Below, in pieces: positions 8,594-17,735 of a DNA stretch of 64,000 bases; the stretch's first letter is position 1, and each line of letters begins with the position of its first letter. Source of the DNA: Streptomyces paludis (GTDB taxonomy: Bacteria > Actinomycetota > Actinomycetes > Streptomycetales > Streptomycetaceae); contig NZ_CP031194.1 in NCBI RefSeq assembly GCF_003344965.1, forward strand, positions 7,688,001-7,752,000, read 5' to 3'. Position numbers and translations under genes: made by a program. The notes beneath the pieces are model-generated. The model ran no database searches, was not told where the DNA came from, and worked only from the letters and a program-made list of their open reading frames with translations.

Positions 8594-9580
8594 ATGAGCG
8601 CCGTGGTGACCGGACCGGCCGAGCGCGACCGACTGGAGCGGGCCGTCGCCGCCCACGGAGTCGGGCGCCTCGCCGGCGTCCGGGAGACCGGCAGCGAGAA
8701 CGACCGCACCTGGATCGCCGCGACGGACACGGGCCGGACCGTCGTCATCAAGGAGTTCCCGGCCGCCCCGGCCGGTGCCGCCTCCGCGCGGATGCAGGCG
8801 GCGCTCCTCGCCCACGTCGCGCGCACCGACCCCCGCCTCCCGGTGCCCCGGCTGCTCGCCGGGGAGAACGGCCGGCCACTCACCGTCGAGGAGGGACGGA
8901 GTGTGCTCGTCACCACCTTCTGCACCGGCGTCCCGCTGGAGGACATCACCCTCGACGAGACGGTCGTCGACTCGCTCGCCGACGCGCAGACACACCTCTT
9001 GGCGGCCCTCCGTGACGCCGATCCCGTACAACTCTCCGTCCCCGAGGTCAACGAGTGGTCGCTCGACGCGGTCCTCGACGCCGGGCATCTCGTCCCGGTG
9101 CACACTCCGCCGCTCCTGCACACCACACTGAAGGAGATCATCGCGGGCTTCCGGGAACACGTCGTCCCGGTGCGCGACACACTCCCGGCCCAGGTGCTGC
9201 ACGCCGACTGCAACCTCTCCAACGTCCTGGTCGAGAACGGCGCCGTCAGCGGAATCATCGACTTCGGCGACGCCGTACACGCCCCGCGCGTCTACGACCT
9301 CGCCGTGACGGCCTGCTATCTCGGCCTGGCCCTCGGAGACCTGGAACACCCGCTGGTTGCCCGCTACCTCGCGACCACGGGCCGGGCCTGCGCACTGGAC
9401 GAGCGGGAGACCGCACTCGTCCCGCTCCTCGTCCTGGCGCGGGTGGCACTCGTGATCCTGCTCGGCCGCGAGAGCGCGCGGCGCGCCCCCGGCCGCGCCG
9501 CCTACCAGCTCCGATACGACCATCTGGCCGAGCGCGTCCTCCTCGCCCGGGCCCGACGCACCACCGAGAGGGAAGAGTGA
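8594..9580 (+). CDS. APH-fold kinase (hydroxylysine/ethanolamine kinase-like)
   Basis: This 328-residue small-molecule kinase has the aminoglycoside-phosphotransferase fold. A Lys for ATP lies in 'VVIKEFPA', the catalytic loop is 'LHADCNLSNVLV' (about residue 202) and the metal motif is 'IIDFGDAVHAPRVYDLAV' (about 221). The IDFGD-followed-by-YDLA pattern is typical of the homoserine/hydroxylysine/ethanolamine kinase branch. ATG at 8594 is preceded by GGAGG at 8585-8589. It overlaps or abuts a class III aminotransferase of the phospholyase branch; such kinase/phospholyase pairs phosphorylate an amino alcohol and then eliminate phosphate. The precise substrate is inferred only to be an amino alcohol. 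Confidence 0.85.
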   Translation: MSAVVTGPAERDRLERAVAAHGVGRLAGVRETGSENDRTWIAATDTGRTVVIKEFPAAPAGAASARMQAALLAHVARTDPRLPVPRLLAGENGRPLTVEEGRSVLVTTFCTGVPLEDITLDETVVDSLADAQTHLLAALRDADPVQLSVPEVNEWSLDAVLDAGHLVPVHTPPLLHTTLKEIIAGFREHVVPVRDTLPAQVLHADCNLSNVLVENGAVSGIIDFGDAVHAPRVYDLAVTACYLGLALGDLEHPLVARYLATTGRACALDERETALVPLLVLARVALVILLGRESARRAPGRAAYQLRYDHLAERVLLARARRTTEREE

Positions 9581-10956
9581 CCGTGCACAGCACCATCCCG
9601 TCGCCCCCTGCCGCCCCCGCGGGACACACGATGGTCAACCGCTTCGACCCGGCGAGCGCCCCCTCGGCGCTCTCCGCCGCCGACCGCCGGCTGCTCGACC
9701 GGCGCCGCGCCGTACTGGGGGACATCTACCCCCTCTTCTACGACAAGCCGGTGCACGTCGTGCGCGGCAGCGGCGCCCGGCTCTGGGACGCCGAGGGCAA
9801 CGAGTATCTCGACGCCTACAACAACGTCCCGGCCGTAGGACACGCGAACCCGAGGGTCGCCGAAGCCGTACGCCGGCAGCTGACGCAGGTCAACACGCAC
9901 ACCCGGTACCTGAACGAGAGCGTCGTCGCCTACGCGGAGCGCTTCCTCGCCACCCACCCCGCCGGGCTCGACCGGGTCGTCTTCACCAACTCGGGCTCCG
10001 AGGCGAACGACCTCGCCGTCAGCATCGCGCAGTGGCGCACGGGCGCCCAGGGCGTCGTCGTCACCCGGAACGCCTACCACGGCACGACCCGGCTGCTGTC
10101 CGGGCTCTCCCCGGAGAACGGCCCGCGGATGCCCCTGCACCCCTGGGTACGGGTGGTCGACGCCCCCGACACCTTCCGCCACGGCCCCCGGGCCGGGACC
10201 GTCTTCGCCGAGTCGGTCCGGGCCGCCGCCGAGGACCTGCGCCGCCACGGCCTGGGCTTCGCCGCGCTGCTCGTCGACACGATCCTGTCGACCGACGGCA
10301 TCTTCCCCGGCGAACCGGGCCTGCTCGCCGAGGCGTTCCGGGCGACCCGCGAAGAGGGCGGCCTCGTCGTCGCCGACGAGGTACAGCCCGGTCTGGGCCG
10401 GCTCGGCGGGACGATGTGGGGATTCCAGCGCCACAGCGACGGCATCGACATGGCCACCTGCGGCAAACCCCTCGCCGGCGGGCTCCCCATCGGCACCCTC
10501 GTACTGCCGGAGGAACTGTCCGACGGCTACGCCCAGGAGCACCGCTACTTCAACACCTTCGGCGGCAACCCCGCCTCCATCGCCGCGGCGACCGCGGTGC
10601 TGGACGAGATCGAGGACCGGAACCTGCTCGACAACGCCCGGCGGACCGGAGCACAGCTGCTCGGCAGGCTCACCGAGATCGCCGCGGCCAGCCCGATCAC
10701 GGCGGACGTACGCGGCGCCGGACTGTTCATCGGGGTGGAGATGGCCGCCACCGACGGTGCGGACGGCGGACGCTGGGCCCGCCGGATGGTCGGCGCGCTG
10801 CGCGACCGGCGGGTGCTGATCTCGGCGGTCGGCCACGCGGGCCAGGTCCTGAAAATACGCCCCCCACTCGTCTTCGACGCCGACGACGCGGACGAGTTCA
10901 CCGATGTCTACGCGGAGGTCCTCGCGGAGGTCCAGAACCAGGGAGACACCCCATGA
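9577..10956 (+). CDS. Class III PLP enzyme, probable O-phospho-amine phospholyase
   Basis: This 459-residue protein belongs to fold-type I class III aminotransferases. The family members that eliminate phosphate from phosphoethanolamine or phosphohydroxylysine share the patterns seen here: 'YDKPVHVVRGSGARLWDAEG', 'YNNVPAVGHANP', 'NTHTRYLNE', 'FTNSGSEANDLA' and the PLP-lysine segment 'CGKPLAGGLPIG' (about residue 301). The GTG at 9577 overlaps the kinase stop; a GTG two codons later (9583) has better spacing to GGAAG and is equally possible. Coupling to an APH-fold kinase supports phospholyase over ordinary transamination. This is family knowledge plus context, not proof. Confidence 0.83.
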   Translation: MTVHSTIPSPPAAPAGHTMVNRFDPASAPSALSAADRRLLDRRRAVLGDIYPLFYDKPVHVVRGSGARLWDAEGNEYLDAYNNVPAVGHANPRVAEAVRRQLTQVNTHTRYLNESVVAYAERFLATHPAGLDRVVFTNSGSEANDLAVSIAQWRTGAQGVVVTRNAYHGTTRLLSGLSPENGPRMPLHPWVRVVDAPDTFRHGPRAGTVFAESVRAAAEDLRRHGLGFAALLVDTILSTDGIFPGEPGLLAEAFRATREEGGLVVADEVQPGLGRLGGTMWGFQRHSDGIDMATCGKPLAGGLPIGTLVLPEELSDGYAQEHRYFNTFGGNPASIAAATAVLDEIEDRNLLDNARRTGAQLLGRLTEIAAASPITADVRGAGLFIGVEMAATDGADGGRWARRMVGALRDRRVLISAVGHAGQVLKIRPPLVFDADDADEFTDVYAEVLAEVQNQGDTP

Positions 10957-11687
10957 GCGACATCCTCGCGGTGGAGGGGGTCGGCAAGAACTTCGGTCCG
11001 ATCACCGCCCTGCGCGACATCAACCTGCGGGTACGCGCGGGAGAGATCGTCACCCTCGTCGGCGACAACGGCGCCGGCAAATCCACCCTGATGAAAATCA
11101 TCTGCGGAGCCAACGCCTCCGACACGGGCCGGATCAGCGTCCGCGGCGAGACCCTGGCGGGCCTCCAGGACGCCAAGCGGCTCGGGGTCGGCGTCGTCTA
11201 CCAGGACCTCGCCCTCGCCCCGCACCTCAGCGTCACGGAGAACTTCTTCCTCGGCAACGAACTGACGCGCGGCAAAGGGGCGTTGGCGATCCTCGACCGC
11301 AAGCGCATGCGCGCGGAGGCGAAGCACGCGATCGAACGGCTCGGCATCTCCACACTCCGCGACGTCCGCCTCCCCGTCGCCCGTCTCTCCGGCGGCCAGC
11401 GGCAGGTGCTCGCCGTCGCCCGTGCGATGAAGTGGGCCGAGAACGTCATCCTGCTCGACGAGCCGACGGCGGCCCTCGGCCCGAAACAGGTCGGCGTCGT
11501 CCTCGACACGATCCGCCGGGCCGCCTCCCACGGACTCGGAGTGATCCTCGTGTCCCACGACATCCCCAACGTCCTCAAGCTGACGGACCGTCTCGTCGTG
11601 CTGCGTCACGGCACCATCGTCGCCGACCTCCGGCCGGCCGGACTCTCGGTCTCCGACGTCATGACCGTGATGGTAGGTGAGGAGTAG
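10953..11687 (+). CDS. ABC transporter ATP-binding protein, ribose/monosaccharide type, single domain
   Basis: This 244-residue ATPase has Walker A 'GDNGAGKSTLMK' (about residue 37), signature 'LSGGQRQVLAVARA' (about 146) and Walker B 'VILLDEPTAALG' (about 166). RbsA-type ATPases are usually double-length (about 500 residues); this is one half, so it must homodimerise. The ATG at 10953 overlaps the phospholyase stop, and the permease begins two bases after its stop. It energises import by the permease at 11690 and the lipoprotein at 12956. Confidence 0.92.
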   Translation: MSDILAVEGVGKNFGPITALRDINLRVRAGEIVTLVGDNGAGKSTLMKIICGANASDTGRISVRGETLAGLQDAKRLGVGVVYQDLALAPHLSVTENFFLGNELTRGKGALAILDRKRMRAEAKHAIERLGISTLRDVRLPVARLSGGQRQVLAVARAMKWAENVILLDEPTAALGPKQVGVVLDTIRRAASHGLGVILVSHDIPNVLKLTDRLVVLRHGTIVADLRPAGLSVSDVMTVMVGEE

Positions 11688-11689
11688 CC

Positions 11690-12727
11690 ATGAGCACCGT
11701 TACCCAGGTCCCGACAGCCGGCGACACCCCGGTGACCGGGGCGCTCCCGCACCGCGTCCGGGAGGCCCTCGCCAACCGGGCCGTACAGATCATCCTGGTC
11801 GAGATCGTGGTGATCGCGGTCTTCCAGGCCCTCTCGCCGGGCGGTGCCTTCCTCAGCGAGGTCAATATCCGCGGCATGCTCCTGACGGCCTCCCAGGTAC
11901 TGCTGCTCACCGCGGGACAGGCCGTTCTGATGTCCGCCGGCCATATCGACGTCTCCCAGGGCGCCGTGCTCATCGTGTCGTCGGTCGTGTCCGGCAAGGT
12001 CATGATCGCCATGGCCGGCGGCACCGGCACCACCACGGTCCTGCTGGTGGGGCTCGCCGTCGCCGTCGGCACCGGAGCGGTCCTCGGCGCCGTCAACGGC
12101 ATCATGACCGGACTCGTGGGCATCAACTCCCTGGTCGCGACCCTCGGGATGCTCTCCATCGGCACCGGCGCCGCCCAGGTGATCGCCGGCGGGGTGAACC
12201 TCACGGGGCTGCCCGTCGAACTGGCGAGTTCCTTCGGCACCCTTCAGTTCGGCGTACTGCCCCTGCCGACCCTGCTCAGCGTCGTCGTCCTCGCCGTCAT
12301 CTGGATCATGTTCCGCACCACCGCGTGGGGCACCCACGTCCTCGCGATGGGATCGAACGTCGTCGCCGCCCGCCGCGCCGGCATCGGCACCCTCGGCAGG
12401 ACGATCGGCATCTTCATGCTCTCGGCGGCGCTCGCCGGAGCCGCGGGATACATCGACCTCGCCCGCTACTCCACGACCAACATCTCCGGCCATCTCAGCG
12501 ACTCGATGGCCGCCATCGCTGCCGCGCTCATCGGCGGCACCGCACTGACCGGGGGACGTATCAACTTCCTCGGCGCGGTCTTCGGAGCGCTCCTCGCGAT
12601 CATCCTCCAGTCCGGGCTGGTCATCATCGACCTCTCGCCCTTCTACCAGACCATCACGATCGGCGTCATGCTCCTGATCGCCGTCAGCCTCGACCGCGGG
12701 AACCGCACCCGCCCCGGCGCTGATTAG
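11690..12727 (+). CDS. ABC transporter permease, RbsC-like
   Basis: This 345-residue integral membrane protein has about nine or ten hydrophobic helices and the RbsC/AraH-type segment 'MLLTASQVLLLTAGQAVLMSAGHIDVSQGAVL' followed by 'GLVGINSLVATLGMLSIGTG'. It forms the channel of a CUT2-type importer. It starts two bases after the ATPase stop with GGTGAGGAG as ribosome site. CUT2 systems import sugars and polyols but also autoinducer-2, nucleosides and purines, so ligand identity should not be assumed to be a sugar. Confidence 0.92.
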   Translation: MSTVTQVPTAGDTPVTGALPHRVREALANRAVQIILVEIVVIAVFQALSPGGAFLSEVNIRGMLLTASQVLLLTAGQAVLMSAGHIDVSQGAVLIVSSVVSGKVMIAMAGGTGTTTVLLVGLAVAVGTGAVLGAVNGIMTGLVGINSLVATLGMLSIGTGAAQVIAGGVNLTGLPVELASSFGTLQFGVLPLPTLLSVVVLAVIWIMFRTTAWGTHVLAMGSNVVAARRAGIGTLGRTIGIFMLSAALAGAAGYIDLARYSTTNISGHLSDSMAAIAAALIGGTALTGGRINFLGAVFGALLAIILQSGLVIIDLSPFYQTITIGVMLLIAVSLDRGNRTRPGAD

Positions 12728-12955
12728 CCCTCCGAGCCAGGCTCCTGTCCGGGCGGCCGATACCGCGCGTCCCCTTGGCGGGCACCCCCGCGCCCCCGTA
12801 CCGCCGCCCCCGTACCACCCCGTACCCCCGCATACCCCCCTGCCCCCCCTGTCCCCGGACGGTGCCGCCCCACCCCGTCCGGACCTTTCCGACCGCCCCG
12901 GCAGCGTGGCCGCCGTGGTCGCCACTCCTCATCCCCGTCGCACCAGGAGAGACCC

Positions 12956-13996
12956 ATGTCACGCGCCCGTTCGCACCGCCTGATCACCGCGGTGGCCTCC
13001 GGCACCGCCCTCGCCACCACCGTGCTGCTCACCGGATGCTCGTCGTCCGCCGACAGCGATTCGTCCTCGGCCTCCTCGTCCTCGTCGGCCTCGTCCAAGA
13101 ACCTCTCCGTCTCCATGGTCACGCCGGAGAGCACCGGCGAGTACTACGGCGCGATGTACTGCGGGGCGAAGAAGGCCGCCACCGAGGCCGGGATCAAACT
13201 GAAGATCCAGGGCACCCCGGAGACCACCGTCGACGCCGAGATGCAGGTACTCCAGTCCGTCCTCGCCACCGACCCCTCCGGACTCCTGCTCACCGTCTGG
13301 GACAACGAGGCGTTCAACCAGACCCTCAAGCCGTACACCGGCAAGGGCAAGCCGCTGGTCATGCCCGACTCGTTCCTCTCCGACGACAACTACCTCCAGT
13401 CCATCCGCACCGACAGCTACCAGTCCTCCTACGACGCCGCCGTCGAGGCCCTGAAGGACTTCGGCATCGACTCCGGCAAGGTGCTCATCGTCACCGACTC
13501 GCCCGGCAACGCGATCCAGTCCGACCGGGCGAAGGGATTCAAGGACGCCATCGAGAAGAACAGCGGCCTCGGCGTCCTGAAGTACCAGTACGTCGGCGGC
13601 GACTCCGCCAAGGCGTCCCAGGCGGTCAGCTCCGCGTTCGCCGCCAACCCGGACCTCGCCGTCGTGTTCTCCACCAACATCGGCGCCGGTACGGGCGTGG
13701 CCAGCGGCATCACCAGCTCCCACGCCAAGGACGTCACCCACATCGGTTACGACACGTCCAAGGCCCAGGTCGAGGCGCTGCGCGCCGGCAAGTACGACGC
13801 GCTGATAGGGCAGAGCCCGTACCAGATGGGCTACGACTCGATGGAGCTGATGGGGCAGGTCCTCAGCGGCAAGAAGGACGCCTCCTCGGTCAAGGAGAAG
13901 ACCGTCAACACCCCCTGGAAGCTCGTCACCGCGGACAACGTGAACAGCGCCGACAGCGCCAAGTTCCTCTACAGCACCGACTGTTCGGCCCAGTAG
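12956..13996 (+). CDS. ABC transporter substrate-binding lipoprotein, periplasmic-binding-protein type I
   Basis: This 346-residue secreted lipoprotein has a basic N-terminus, hydrophobic core and lipobox LLTGC with lipidated Cys28, then a Ser-rich linker. The mature domain ('SVSMVTPESTGEYYGAMYCGAKKAA', 'ATDPSGLLLTVWDNEAFNQTLKPY', 'HIGYDTSKAQVEALRAGKYDALIGQSPYQMGYD') matches the RbsB-like fold that binds sugars, polyols and related solutes. ATG follows CAGGAGAG at 12944-12951. It sits 228 bp after the permease; that gap is C-rich and shows no other gene. Confidence 0.93.
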   Translation: MSRARSHRLITAVASGTALATTVLLTGCSSSADSDSSSASSSSSASSKNLSVSMVTPESTGEYYGAMYCGAKKAATEAGIKLKIQGTPETTVDAEMQVLQSVLATDPSGLLLTVWDNEAFNQTLKPYTGKGKPLVMPDSFLSDDNYLQSIRTDSYQSSYDAAVEALKDFGIDSGKVLIVTDSPGNAIQSDRAKGFKDAIEKNSGLGVLKYQYVGGDSAKASQAVSSAFAANPDLAVVFSTNIGAGTGVASGITSSHAKDVTHIGYDTSKAQVEALRAGKYDALIGQSPYQMGYDSMELMGQVLSGKKDASSVKEKTVNTPWKLVTADNVNSADSAKFLYSTDCSAQ

Positions 13997-14113
13997 CACC
14001 CGGCACCACCCACAGCCCGGGGCGGCGGCGCACAGGCTCCCGCCCCGGGCCTCCCCCTCTGGCTTCCTCCTCCGGCGCCCTCCCCGGGCGGAGCGAGACG
14101 AAAGGGCAGAAAG

Positions 14114-16168
14114 ATGATCGAGGAATCCTCGCTGGCACACCTGCGGGCCCTTCTGGAGTCGGGCGCGTCGAGCAGCCTCGCTCTCGCCCGCGAGTGCGTA
14201 CGGCGGATCATGCTGCTCGACCGCGACGGGCCGCGCCTCAACTCCGTTCCCGTGCTCAGTCCCACCGTGTTCGACGACGCGGCGGCCCTCGACGCCGAGC
14301 GGGCCGCGGGCCGGGTCCGCGGCCCGCTCCACGGGATTCCGTACACGGTGAAGGACTCCTTCGCGGCGGAGGGAATGACCCTGGCGGCCGGCTCCCCGGC
14401 CTTCGCCCGGGTCGTCGCCCGGCAGGACGCCGCCGTCGTGGCACGGCTGCGCCACGCCGGAGCCTTGCTCATCGGCCGCACGAACATGCCGCCGATGGCG
14501 ATCGGAGGAGGTCAGGCCGGGCTGTACGGGCGTACGCGCAGCCCGTACAACCCCGAACACCTCGCCGCCGCCTGGCACTCGGGCTCCTCGATCGGCTCGG
14601 GCGTCTCCGTCGCGGCGGGGCTGTGCGCCTTCGGGATCGGGGAGGAGACCGTGTCCTCGGGACGCTCCCCGGCGTCGAACAACGCCCTGGTCGCCTACAC
14701 CCCGTCCTGGGGCGTGGTGCCCAGCACCGGCAACTGGCCCCTCCACCCGTACCGCGATGTCGTCGTACCGCACACCCGCAGCGTGGCGGACCTGCGCGAC
14801 GTACTCGCCGTGATCGCCGGCGGCGACCCCCGGGACGTCTGGGCCCGGCAGAGCGCCCTCGACACCGCACCCGCCGAGGCCGTGGCCGCAGCCCTCCGCG
14901 CACCGGTCCCCTCAGCCCCGACGGCGGCCCGCGAAGGACGCGAAGGACTCGAAGGACTTGTGGTCGGGGTCCCCCGGCTCTACATCGGGGAGGAACACCC
15001 GGGCGTCGACGCCCCGCCGCTGCGCCCGTCGGTCCGCCGCCTCTGGGAACGGACCGAGCGGACCCTGCGCGCGGCGGGCGCCCGCGTCGTCCACGTCGAC
15101 TTTCCCCTGGTCGAAGCCTACGAGGGCCGCGGCACCCGGCATCCGTCGCTGGAGGACCAGGGCTATCTGCCGGCCGGCTGGACGGCGTACGAACTCGACG
15201 CGCTCATTACCTTCTCCTGGCAGCGGCATCTCGACGCGTTCGCCCGCGACCCGCTCTCCCTCACGCGGGTCGCGCCCGCCGCCGTCCGCCCGGACGTCCC
15301 CTGGTCGGCCGACATCGTCGAGAGCGGACTGCTGCACCCGGGCCGGGACGTCTTCGACTTCGCCCGCATCCTGAGCCAGGACGCCCCGGACGAGACGGAG
15401 GTCCTGCACCGGTCCGCCGAGGCGCTCACCGGACTCGACACGGCCCGGCGGCACCTGTTCGAGGACTGGATGGCCCGGGAGGGACTCGATGTCGTCGCGT
15501 TCCCCGCGAACTCGGACGTCGGGTCCTGGGATGCGGAGACCAACCCCGCCGCCGCCCGCGCCGCCTGGCGGGACGGCACGGTCTTCTCCACCACCAATCA
15601 CGTACTGCGCCGGGCCGGCATCCCGAGTGTGACCGTGCCCATGGGAGTGATGGACGACATCGGCATGCCGGCCGGGCTCACGGTCTGCGGGCCGGCGTAC
15701 ACCGACCACCGACTGCTCGGCATCGCGCAGGAGATCGAGCACATCCTGCCCGCCCGCGCCCCGGCCCCGCTCCCCGCAGTCCCCGACCCGCTTCCTGGAG
15801 TCCCCGACCTTCGCCCCGCGGCCCCCGAGCCCCTCCCGGCGGTCCGAACCGGCCGGAGCGGCGCGCACCGGCCGGTGCGCGCGCGGGTCGAGGGAGACGC
15901 AGAGATCGCCCCGGACGGTTCCGTGAGGGTCCGGGTACGTACCGAGGCGGAGGGCCCCGACGGCATCCGCGTCCTCCTCGACGCCGGCGGACAGACCCGT
16001 GAACTCGCTCCGGGCAGCGGCGAGGAGGAGTTCCGCCTCGCGCCGGCCCGGCGCACCGTACACGGGGAGACGAGCACCCTCGTCCTGCTCACCGTCGCCG
16101 CGCCCGACGGAACCGCCCTCACCTGCGCCCTCACCGAACTCCCGTACACCCGGCCCCGCCCCATCTGA
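14114..16168 (+). CDS. Amidase-signature family protein with C-terminal extension
   Basis: This 684-residue protein is longer than the usual 450-550. The amidase-signature fold spans about residues 1-550: catalytic Lys in 'GIPYTVKDSFAAEG' and a Ser-rich core 'HSGSSIGSGVSVAAGLCAFGIG', then 'TVSSGRSPAS' where DTGGSIRxPA is normal, so the nucleophile Ser appears kept but neighbours are substituted. A Pro-rich linker (about 550-580) leads to a ~95-residue beta-rich tail with alternating charged and hydrophobic residues, not recognised. ATG follows GGGCAGAAAG. It lies between the ABC importer and a second amidase, so nitrogen release from an imported amide is the likely role. Confidence 0.84.
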   Translation: MIEESSLAHLRALLESGASSSLALARECVRRIMLLDRDGPRLNSVPVLSPTVFDDAAALDAERAAGRVRGPLHGIPYTVKDSFAAEGMTLAAGSPAFARVVARQDAAVVARLRHAGALLIGRTNMPPMAIGGGQAGLYGRTRSPYNPEHLAAAWHSGSSIGSGVSVAAGLCAFGIGEETVSSGRSPASNNALVAYTPSWGVVPSTGNWPLHPYRDVVVPHTRSVADLRDVLAVIAGGDPRDVWARQSALDTAPAEAVAAALRAPVPSAPTAAREGREGLEGLVVGVPRLYIGEEHPGVDAPPLRPSVRRLWERTERTLRAAGARVVHVDFPLVEAYEGRGTRHPSLEDQGYLPAGWTAYELDALITFSWQRHLDAFARDPLSLTRVAPAAVRPDVPWSADIVESGLLHPGRDVFDFARILSQDAPDETEVLHRSAEALTGLDTARRHLFEDWMAREGLDVVAFPANSDVGSWDAETNPAAARAAWRDGTVFSTTNHVLRRAGIPSVTVPMGVMDDIGMPAGLTVCGPAYTDHRLLGIAQEIEHILPARAPAPLPAVPDPLPGVPDLRPAAPEPLPAVRTGRSGAHRPVRARVEGDAEIAPDGSVRVRVRTEAEGPDGIRVLLDAGGQTRELAPGSGEEEFRLAPARRTVHGETSTLVLLTVAAPDGTALTCALTELPYTRPRPI

Positions 16169-16211
16169 TCACCCGCCGCCAGGCGGTACCACCCATGAAG
16201 GACGGACGACC

Positions 16212-17684
16212 ATGACGACGACACCGAGCACGACGAGCGGGCCCGGCACGGCTTCGCCGGACACTTCGGCTTCCGGACCCTCCGAGCTGATCTGGTGGTC
16301 CGCCACGCGGCTGCGCGACGCCGTCGCCGCCGGCGAGATCACCGCGGTCGAGCTGATGAGCGCCTGCTACGACCGTATCGACGCCACCGACGACCGGATC
16401 AACGTGATCGTGCACCGGATGCCGCGCCAGGAGGCGATCGCGCTCGCCGAGGAGGCGGACCGCGTGCGCGCCGCGGGCGGCCCGCTCGGCCCGCTGCACG
16501 GCATCCCCGTCGCGATCAAGGACCTGGTCGACGTCGCCGGCATGCCCACCTCGCGCGGCTCACGGGCCTTCGCCGGCCGGGGCCCGCGGGAGACCGACGT
16601 CCCCCACGTCCGCAAGCTGCGCGAGGCGGGAGCCCTCATCGTCGCCAAGACCAACTCGCCGGAGTTCGGCGTCGGAACGGTCACCTGGAACGATGTCCAC
16701 GGCATCACCCGCAACCCCTACGACACGACCCGGCACGCGGGCGGTTCCACCGGGGGAGCGGCCGCCGTCGCCGCCGGGATGCTGCCCCTGGTGGACGGCT
16801 CCGACTCGGGCGGCAGCCTGCGCTACCCGGCGTCCTTCTGCAATGTCGTCGGCCTCAGGACCACGCCCGGACTCGTGCCCGCCGCCTCGGGACCCGGCGC
16901 CTGGGAACCGCACTCCGTGAACGGCCCCGTCGCCCGCACCTGCCGGGACGCGGCGCTGATGCTCTCGGCGATGACCGGAACGGACGAACTCACCCCGCTG
17001 GGCCACGGCCTCGGCGCCACCGCCGAACTCGGCACGCCCCGCGACACCCCGATCCGGCTCGCCTGGAGCGAGGATCTCGGCGGCCTGCCCGTCTCCACGG
17101 AGGTACGCGAGGCGTTCCGCTCGGTCCGGCGCACCCTGGAGGCGGCCGGCGTCGACGTCGTGGACGTCGACCTGGACTTCACCGGCGTCGACCGCGCGTG
17201 GCAGACCATCGAGATGTTCGGCTGGTTCTCCCTGCTCGGCCGGGACCCCGTCGAACACCCCGAGAAGTACCGCGACGACTTCGTCACCAATGTGACCGAG
17301 GCGGCCGCCTACTCGACCACCGAACTGGTCGAGGCACAGCGGCGCCGCTACGAACTGTTCCAGGAGTTCGCCGGACTCCTGCGCGACTTCGACGCGTTCG
17401 TCTGCCCCGGCGCGCCCGTCACCGCGCCGCCCGCCGAGGTGCCGTGGGTCGCCGAGATCGAGGGCACGGCCTTCGGCCGGTACTTCGAGTGGCAGCGGCT
17501 GGCCTGCCGTCTCGTCCCCTCGCAGCATCCCGTGCTCGCGATGCCCGCCGCGTTCGGCGCTTCGGGGCTTCCCGTCGGGATCCAGCTGGTGGGCCGTTAC
17601 GGACGTGACGTGGAACTCCTCGCGCTGGGCGAGCGGCTAGAGTTGATCCTCGGCGTGGCCGGTGTCCGTCCGGGGCTCGGCTGA
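16212..17684 (+). CDS. Amidase-signature family amidase
   Basis: This 490-residue protein has a complete Ser-cisSer-Lys triad: Lys in 'IPVAIKDLVDVAG' (about residue 100), cis-Ser in 'GGSTGGAAAAVAAG'-type motif (seen as GGSTGGAAAVAAG, about 178) and nucleophile Ser in 'GSDSGGSLRYPA' (about 202). The ATG at 16212 follows GAAGGACG and is preferred to in-frame upstream codons that would run into the first amidase. The first ~28 residues are Ser/Thr/Gly-rich. Two different amidases in one operon suggest sequential amide cleavages or different substrates. Confidence 0.9.
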   Translation: MTTTPSTTSGPGTASPDTSASGPSELIWWSATRLRDAVAAGEITAVELMSACYDRIDATDDRINVIVHRMPRQEAIALAEEADRVRAAGGPLGPLHGIPVAIKDLVDVAGMPTSRGSRAFAGRGPRETDVPHVRKLREAGALIVAKTNSPEFGVGTVTWNDVHGITRNPYDTTRHAGGSTGGAAAVAAGMLPLVDGSDSGGSLRYPASFCNVVGLRTTPGLVPAASGPGAWEPHSVNGPVARTCRDAALMLSAMTGTDELTPLGHGLGATAELGTPRDTPIRLAWSEDLGGLPVSTEVREAFRSVRRTLEAAGVDVVDVDLDFTGVDRAWQTIEMFGWFSLLGRDPVEHPEKYRDDFVTNVTEAAAYSTTELVEAQRRRYELFQEFAGLLRDFDAFVCPGAPVTAPPAEVPWVAEIEGTAFGRYFEWQRLACRLVPSQHPVLAMPAAFGASGLPVGIQLVGRYGRDVELLALGERLELILGVAGVRPGLG

Positions 17685-17735
17685 TGTCCCGGAGGCAGCC
17701 TGCCGCCGCCTCGGGACAGAAGGGAGAGGGCACGC

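Noticed and set aside
9055..9576. An N-terminal extension of the phospholyase frame
   Set aside because: The extension is an Arg-rich shadow of the kinase gene; similarity starts after GTG 9577.
12728..12955. A possible small gene or RNA in the C-rich gap before the binding-protein gene
   Set aside because: Long C/CCCC runs without a start, codon bias or stable hairpin that could be followed by eye.
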